From positions 1 through 64,000 of the forward strand of contig NZ_JAOPKC010000002.1 of NCBI RefSeq assembly GCF_025517535.1: a stretch of 64,000 nt of DNA, read 5' to 3'. The notes under the pieces were generated by a model. The model made no database searches. It was not told the DNA's origin and was given only the letters and a program-made list of their open reading frames with translations. Position 1 is the first letter of the stretch. Every line of letters starts with the position of its first letter. Of the stretch, positions 60,128 through 64,000 are shown in pieces. A program made the translations under genes and the position numbers. This DNA is from Halapricum hydrolyticum. Its GTDB lineage: Archaea; Halobacteriota; Halobacteria; Halobacteriales; Haloarculaceae.

Positions 60128-61405
60128 CTATCGATCCAGGTCGAGACTCAGGTGCTCGACCGGCGGGCTGTCGACGTCGAGATCGTATCGCGGCGCGGCG
60201 AGCGCGACGAGCACGTCTGTCAGGAACGACTCCTCATCGAGCACGGCCGCCACGTCCGACCGGCCGGGGAGATCAGTCGAGCGGAACATCTCTTCGATCT
60301 CCGGGACCGAGGCGACGCCCTTCTCGTCGAGGTCCGCCACCGCGTCCTGGACCGCGAGCCAGGTCCGGACGGTCGTGACGAGGTAGTCTCGCGCGCGCCC
60401 TTCGGGATTCGGCACGTCGACGATCGTCGAGAGGTACTTCGCCGCGCTGCTGTCGGCGATGTCGACCTCGTCGTCGAGCCACTCCTGGACGTCTTCGCGG
60501 GTCACGTCGACGTCCAGTTCTTCGACGGCCTGTTCGCAGATCTCGGCCTCTTCAGCGGCGACCTCGTGGAAGACGTTCCCGACGACGACGGCGTCCGCAC
60601 CCGCATCGAGGACGGCGCGGGCGTTCTCGCGGTCGTCGAGACCACCGCCGTACCACAGCCGCGACCACCGGCGACCGTCGTCGATGGCTTCGAGGATCGC
60701 CTCGGCTTCCTCGCCGCCGAACGTCCCGGAGTATTCGAGATAGATGAGTTCGCTCCCGAGATGGCGTTCGGCGGCCATCGCGCGCTGTTTGGCCGTCTTC
60801 GGATCGAGCAAGTCCTCGTCGGTGACGTTGCTCTCGCGGGCGGCTGCGCTGTCGGGATTCATAATGATGTACGCCTCGAAGACCGCTGCCTGTAGGAGCC
60901 AGGACGTTGCGAACGCCGCGAGTCGATCCTCGATGGTCTCGCCGGGCGAGATCGGGAGCTTCTCGGCGATCATCTCCGGTGCGAGGTCGGATTCGATGTA
61001 CTCGACGCCCGCACCGAGCTGGCCGATCAACGCCTCGACGTCGCCGTTGAGTACCTCGGGGATAGCCAGAAACTCCGCCTTCGAATGGGTGTCAGTGGTG
61101 ACCTGCTTGGGGCCGCTGGGCTCCTGGAACGCCGGCACCGGTCGGTCGGCGACGAGTTCGAGCGTCTCCTCGGTGTTCTGTCCGGTCACGTCCCGCGAGC
61201 CGCCAACCTCCAGCGCGCTCGTGTGCTGGAGATACAGCGGGAACAACAGCGGCACCTCCTTTTCGTCTTCGGGATCGATCTTGGTGATGTGTGTCCATGC
61301 GCTGGGCACCGGGTTCGTGTCTACGTCCAGCAGCGATCGACCAGCGATCCGTGCGAGCGTCGAATACCGCTCGACGCCCCGTGCGATGTCTTCGAGCCCC
61401 GTCAT
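60128..61405 (-). CDS. Geranylgeranylglyceryl phosphate synthase, PcrB family
   Basis: Makes the first ether bond of archaeal lipids from glycerol-1-phosphate and geranylgeranyl-PP. The PcrB barrel is visible with LIYLEYSGTFGGEEAEAI, YGGGLDDRENARAVLDAG and ADAVVVGNVFHEV. The 425-residue protein carries C-terminal extra helices beyond the barrel; this longer form seems normal for haloarchaea. Together with IdsA it covers early lipid-core synthesis. Close to the unknown helical gene downstream. Confidence 0.88.
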   Translation of the reverse strand: MTGLEDIARGVERYSTLARIAGRSLLDVDTNPVPSAWTHITKIDPEDEKEVPLLFPLYLQHTSALEVGGSRDVTGQNTEETLELVADRPVPAFQEPSGPKQVTTDTHSKAEFLAIPEVLNGDVEALIGQLGAGVEYIESDLAPEMIAEKLPISPGETIEDRLAAFATSWLLQAAVFEAYIIMNPDSAAARESNVTDEDLLDPKTAKQRAMAAERHLGSELIYLEYSGTFGGEEAEAILEAIDDGRRWSRLWYGGGLDDRENARAVLDAGADAVVVGNVFHEVAAEEAEICEQAVEELDVDVTREDVQEWLDDEVDIADSSAAKYLSTIVDVPNPEGRARDYLVTTVRTWLAVQDAVADLDEKGVASVPEIEEMFRSTDLPGRSDVAAVLDEESFLTDVLVALAAPRYDLDVDSPPVEHLSLDLDR

Positions 61406-61462
61406 TACCCGTCCCGTGGGCGCGTTAGTATAAAAGCCTGGCAGATCGTCTTCCGAGAGACA

Positions 61463-62665
61463 TCACTCTGTGCCCGGGAGAACGTGTGGGTCGCCCGATA
61501 AGTAGATGTATTCGGTCGCGATACCGGTCAGCGGCGACTCGGTCTCGGCGGCGTAAGCTCGGGCGAGATCGAGGTACTGCTCGGTCAGTTCCTGGACGCG
61601 ACGGGCCGCCTCGCGGTCGTCGTCGGCCAGCAGGTATTCGGCCGTCACCGGCGTGAGCTGCCCGTCTTCCACGTCGGCCCCGTAGTCGTCGACGTCGTCG
61701 AGCCAGATCTGGGCGGCGACAATCGCCAGCACGATCGAGCGTTTGAACGCCGTCTCTACGGGCAGTCCCACAGCACGGTACATCTCGATCATCGCGTCGT
61801 AGATCACGCCAACCCGGGCGTACTGCGTCCAGAGATACGGCAGCTCGTCCTCCTCACCGGTGAACACGTCGGTGTCGGCGTCGAACGGCGCGTCGCGGTA
61901 CTCCGATTTGATGGCCACGATCGCGTCGTCGTCGCCCTCGCGGGCGCGCTCGTAGAGGTCTCGGAAATGTGGGTCGTGATCCTGGTGCGTCTCGGAGAGT
62001 TCGACGGCCCACTCGTAGACCTCGGCGCAGTCGTCCGGGAGTTCCACCAGGTGGTCTTCCAGGTCGGCCTGGAGTGTCTCCTGGGCGATCCGTGCGACGC
62101 GGGCTCGCCCCTCGCGGTCGACGTCGAGCGAGACCTCGAAATCCTCGTATTCGGCGTCGTTGACGGCGTCGCGCATGTCACCGTCGAGCAACGCTTCGAT
62201 CACGATCCGCGTCAGATACTCCGCCCGGTCGACCATCGCCCGGGGATCGGCGGGTTCGTCCGCCCACTCGGCCGGATCCGCCGGCGCGCGATAGCTATCG
62301 TCGCCGACAGCGTTTTCGACCCGGCTGGCCCAGGTACTGCCCGCGACCGGGTCGGTCCCGTCGGCGCGACGCTGGGCGCGCCGGTAGAGATAGCCCAGCG
62401 TCAACTCGGCGGGCAACAGCAGCTTGGTGTCGTACTCGAACGTCACCGATTCGACGTCGAACTCCCTTGCGAGTGCCGACTCGACGAGCGTGAACACGTC
62501 CTCGACCATCGCCTCGGTCCGGTCGTCGACCGTCGATTTCAGTCGCACGCTCGCGAGGTCGAACGCGCCGGTGTGGCTGTAGTAGCCGAAGACGGCTCGC
62601 ACGGCCGTCGGCAGGGTCGAACGGCGGGCGAGCCAGCCCGAAGTCGCGCGAAGTGGTCCTGTCAT
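61463..62665 (-). CDS. Unknown helical protein with Asp-rich motif
   Basis: 400 residues, predicted largely helical and acidic. The region AFKRSIVLAIVAAQIWLDDV followed by DDYGADVEDGQLTPVTAEYL has aspartates spaced as in class I isoprenoid enzymes, and the gene lies 58 bases upstream (by transcript order) of the GGGP synthase region, but no clear second motif is seen. The ATG at 62665 opens MTGPLRATSGWLARRSTL. I do not recognise the family. Confidence 0.65.
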   Translation of the reverse strand: MTGPLRATSGWLARRSTLPTAVRAVFGYYSHTGAFDLASVRLKSTVDDRTEAMVEDVFTLVESALAREFDVESVTFEYDTKLLLPAELTLGYLYRRAQRRADGTDPVAGSTWASRVENAVGDDSYRAPADPAEWADEPADPRAMVDRAEYLTRIVIEALLDGDMRDAVNDAEYEDFEVSLDVDREGRARVARIAQETLQADLEDHLVELPDDCAEVYEWAVELSETHQDHDPHFRDLYERAREGDDDAIVAIKSEYRDAPFDADTDVFTGEEDELPYLWTQYARVGVIYDAMIEMYRAVGLPVETAFKRSIVLAIVAAQIWLDDVDDYGADVEDGQLTPVTAEYLLADDDREAARRVQELTEQYLDLARAYAAETESPLTGIATEYIYLSGDPHVLPGTE

Positions 62666-62741
62666 AGGTGGGGCGATCGCGTTGGGGACACTCCTCCCGG
62701 CCCGATAAAGACGCTTGTCCTTTCGTCCAGTATGCCTAGAC

Positions 62742-64000
62742 ATGGACCAGCTGAGCGCGTTGCTCGCGAGCCGGGAGCGCGACGTGATCGTCGGCTGGAC
62801 CGCCGTCGCCGTGCTCGCGCTGACGGCCGTCGAGACACTTCTCGACGGGGCGTTCAACTGGACGTTCATCGCGCTCGTCGTCGCTGTGGTGGTTTTGACT
62901 CCCGCCATCGTTTTCCGCGATCGACGGGCGATGCCGCCCTGGGAACTGATCGTGCTCGTGCTTGCGCCGATCCTCTGGCAAGCGCTGCTGGGCCAGACGT
63001 TCCGGACGGAGATTCCCGCGTACCTGGCCGTGGCTGCGCTCGCGCTGCTTGTCATCACCGAACTACATCAGTTCACGTCGGTCCGGATGAACCGCCCGTT
63101 CGCGATCGTGCTGGTCGTGCTGACGACGCTTGCGGTTGCCGGCGTGTGGAACGCCCTCCAGTGGGCCGCGGACGTGTTCTTCGAGACGACGTTCGTGCTC
63201 GACGGGCGCAGCCAGGACGCGATCAACGCCGACGTGATGTTCGAGTTCGTCTCCGCCGGCTGTGCCGGGATCGGCGCGGGCGTGCTGTTCGACCTGTTCG
63301 TTCGGTCGTGGGACGACGACCTGTCCGACCGAACGTACGTCCCACCGGACCCGAAAGGTGATCCGACGGCTGGAGACGATCTCGCATCCGGAACACGTGA
63401 CGCGCCCGACTCGCGAACGTTGCGCGATCGGGTTTCGATCAGCCCGCGCCGACAGCGCCAGGCCAGCCGTGGTATGCAACTGCTGCTCGTCGTAATCCTG
63501 CTTGGAGGGCTGTACGCACGCGATCTGGCGGTGATTGCCAACGCAGCAGTCATGCTCGCGATCACGTTCGTCCCGGCAATCCTGCGGCGCGAATACGACC
63601 TCGCGATGGACGCCGGGCTGGTCCTCTGGATCACCGCCGCAGTGTCCCTGCACGCGCTGGGCTCGACCGGACTCTACTCTCAGATCCCGCTGTTCGACCG
63701 TTTCACACACGCGCTATCGGCCACGGTCGTCGCCGCTGGCGGCTACGCCGTCTTCCGGGCGATCCACGTCTACGTCGAGCGCGTCTATATCCCGCCGAAG
63801 CTGATGGCTGCGTTCATCCTGCTGTTCGTGTTCGCCGCCGGCGTCGTCTGGGAGATTCTCGAATTCGCACTCGATCGGAGCGCCGCTGCACTGGGGATCC
63901 AGGCCGTGCTCATCCAGTACGGGATCGACGATACGATCGGCGACCTCCTGTTCAACGCGCTCGGCGCGCTCGTCGTCACGATCTGGGGAACGGTCTACCT
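62742..64000 (+). CDS. Membrane protein, C-terminal half YjdF/DUF2238-like (truncated at window end)
   Basis: Open to the end of the window, at least 419 residues. Two halves: the first has five to six membrane segments with WNALQWAADVFFE and a soluble loop (SWDDDLSDRTYVPPDPKGDP), the second has the YjdF/DUF2238 style (FDRFTHALSATVVAAGGYAV, VVWEILEFALDRSAAAL, DDTIGDLLFNALGALVV). The start ATG at 62742 lies 76 bases from the divergent neighbour's start. The function is unknown. Confidence 0.75.
   Translation, partial: MDQLSALLASRERDVIVGWTAVAVLALTAVETLLDGAFNWTFIALVVAVVVLTPAIVFRDRRAMPPWELIVLVLAPILWQALLGQTFRTEIPAYLAVAALALLVITELHQFTSVRMNRPFAIVLVVLTTLAVAGVWNALQWAADVFFETTFVLDGRSQDAINADVMFEFVSAGCAGIGAGVLFDLFVRSWDDDLSDRTYVPPDPKGDPTAGDDLASGTRDAPDSRTLRDRVSISPRRQRQASRGMQLLLVVILLGGLYARDLAVIANAAVMLAITFVPAILRREYDLAMDAGLVLWITAAVSLHALGSTGLYSQIPLFDRFTHALSATVVAAGGYAVFRAIHVYVERVYIPPKLMAAFILLFVFAAGVVWEILEFALDRSAAALGIQAVLIQYGIDDTIGDLLFNALGALVVTIWGTVY

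Overview
The window comes from a halophilic archaeon. The coding regions are GC-rich, proteins are very acidic, many exported proteins have twin-arginine (Tat) signals with lipoboxes, several promoters look leaderless (a TATA box about 25-30 bases before the ATG), and the gene content is haloarchaeal: RNase J plus IdsA, Pus10, a TrmB regulator, a halobacterial transducer, PcrB-type geranylgeranylglyceryl phosphate synthase, TRAM-domain protein and archaeal ProS. The mix of polysaccharide genes would fit the Haloarculaceae, but I cannot fix the genus. No rRNA, tRNA or CRISPR array was seen.

Layout. 1-12.7 kb is mostly housekeeping: end of a band-7 protein, RNase HI, CBS protein, EamA transporter, M48 protease, UspA, a secreted nuclease, ProS (with a duplicated tail), RNase J, IdsA and an Xaa-Pro peptidase. 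12.7-16.2 kb is a TetR/NmrA-like pair divergent from an ABC exporter, with a palindromic operator between them. 16.2-19.0 kb holds a CorC-like protein and a double UspA, bounded by an exact 22-bp inverted repeat. 19.0-27.9 kb has Pus10, a NitT/TauT-type ABC importer, an AT-rich convergent gap, an aldo/keto reductase, a transducer lacking the CheA-binding tip, and an unknown protein.

27.9-45.7 kb looks like a beta-1,3-glucan utilisation locus: a Tat-exported, probably surface-anchored GH81 endoglucanase with Fn3 and CBM6 modules, an Opp-type ABC importer (binding protein, two permeases, two ATPases), a GH3 beta-glucosidase and a TrmB sugar-sensing regulator. Embedded in it are a HEAT-repeat protein, a small membrane protein, a Tat-exported DyP-like protein and an FG-GAP/ASPIC lipoprotein. 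Inferred route: GH81 cuts glucan outside, Opp imports oligomers, GH3 releases glucose, TrmB controls expression.

45.7-47.35 kb is a gene-poor gap sharing a palindrome and a decayed protein fragment with the gap at 23.1-23.7 kb. 47.35-54.2 kb has a methyltransferase, a small winged-helix protein, a cysteine-cluster protein, a TRAM protein, a 40-residue zinc-finger protein, an M29 aminopeptidase and overlapping GlmS and GlmU-like genes for amino-sugar nucleotides. 54.3-59.1 kb has small proteins, a second DyP-like protein followed by a P19-like iron-binding candidate, an alpha/beta hydrolase with its catalytic residues replaced, and a DUF420 protein. 59.1-64 kb ends with an epoxide-hydrolase-like enzyme, GGGP synthase, an unknown helical protein and a truncated membrane protein.

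The best leads are the Asp-to-Ser DyP-like family paired with an iron-type partner, the tipless transducer, the repeated TTACAA-N8-TTGTAA palindromes, the duplicated end of proS, and the inverted repeat that begins exactly at two stop codons.
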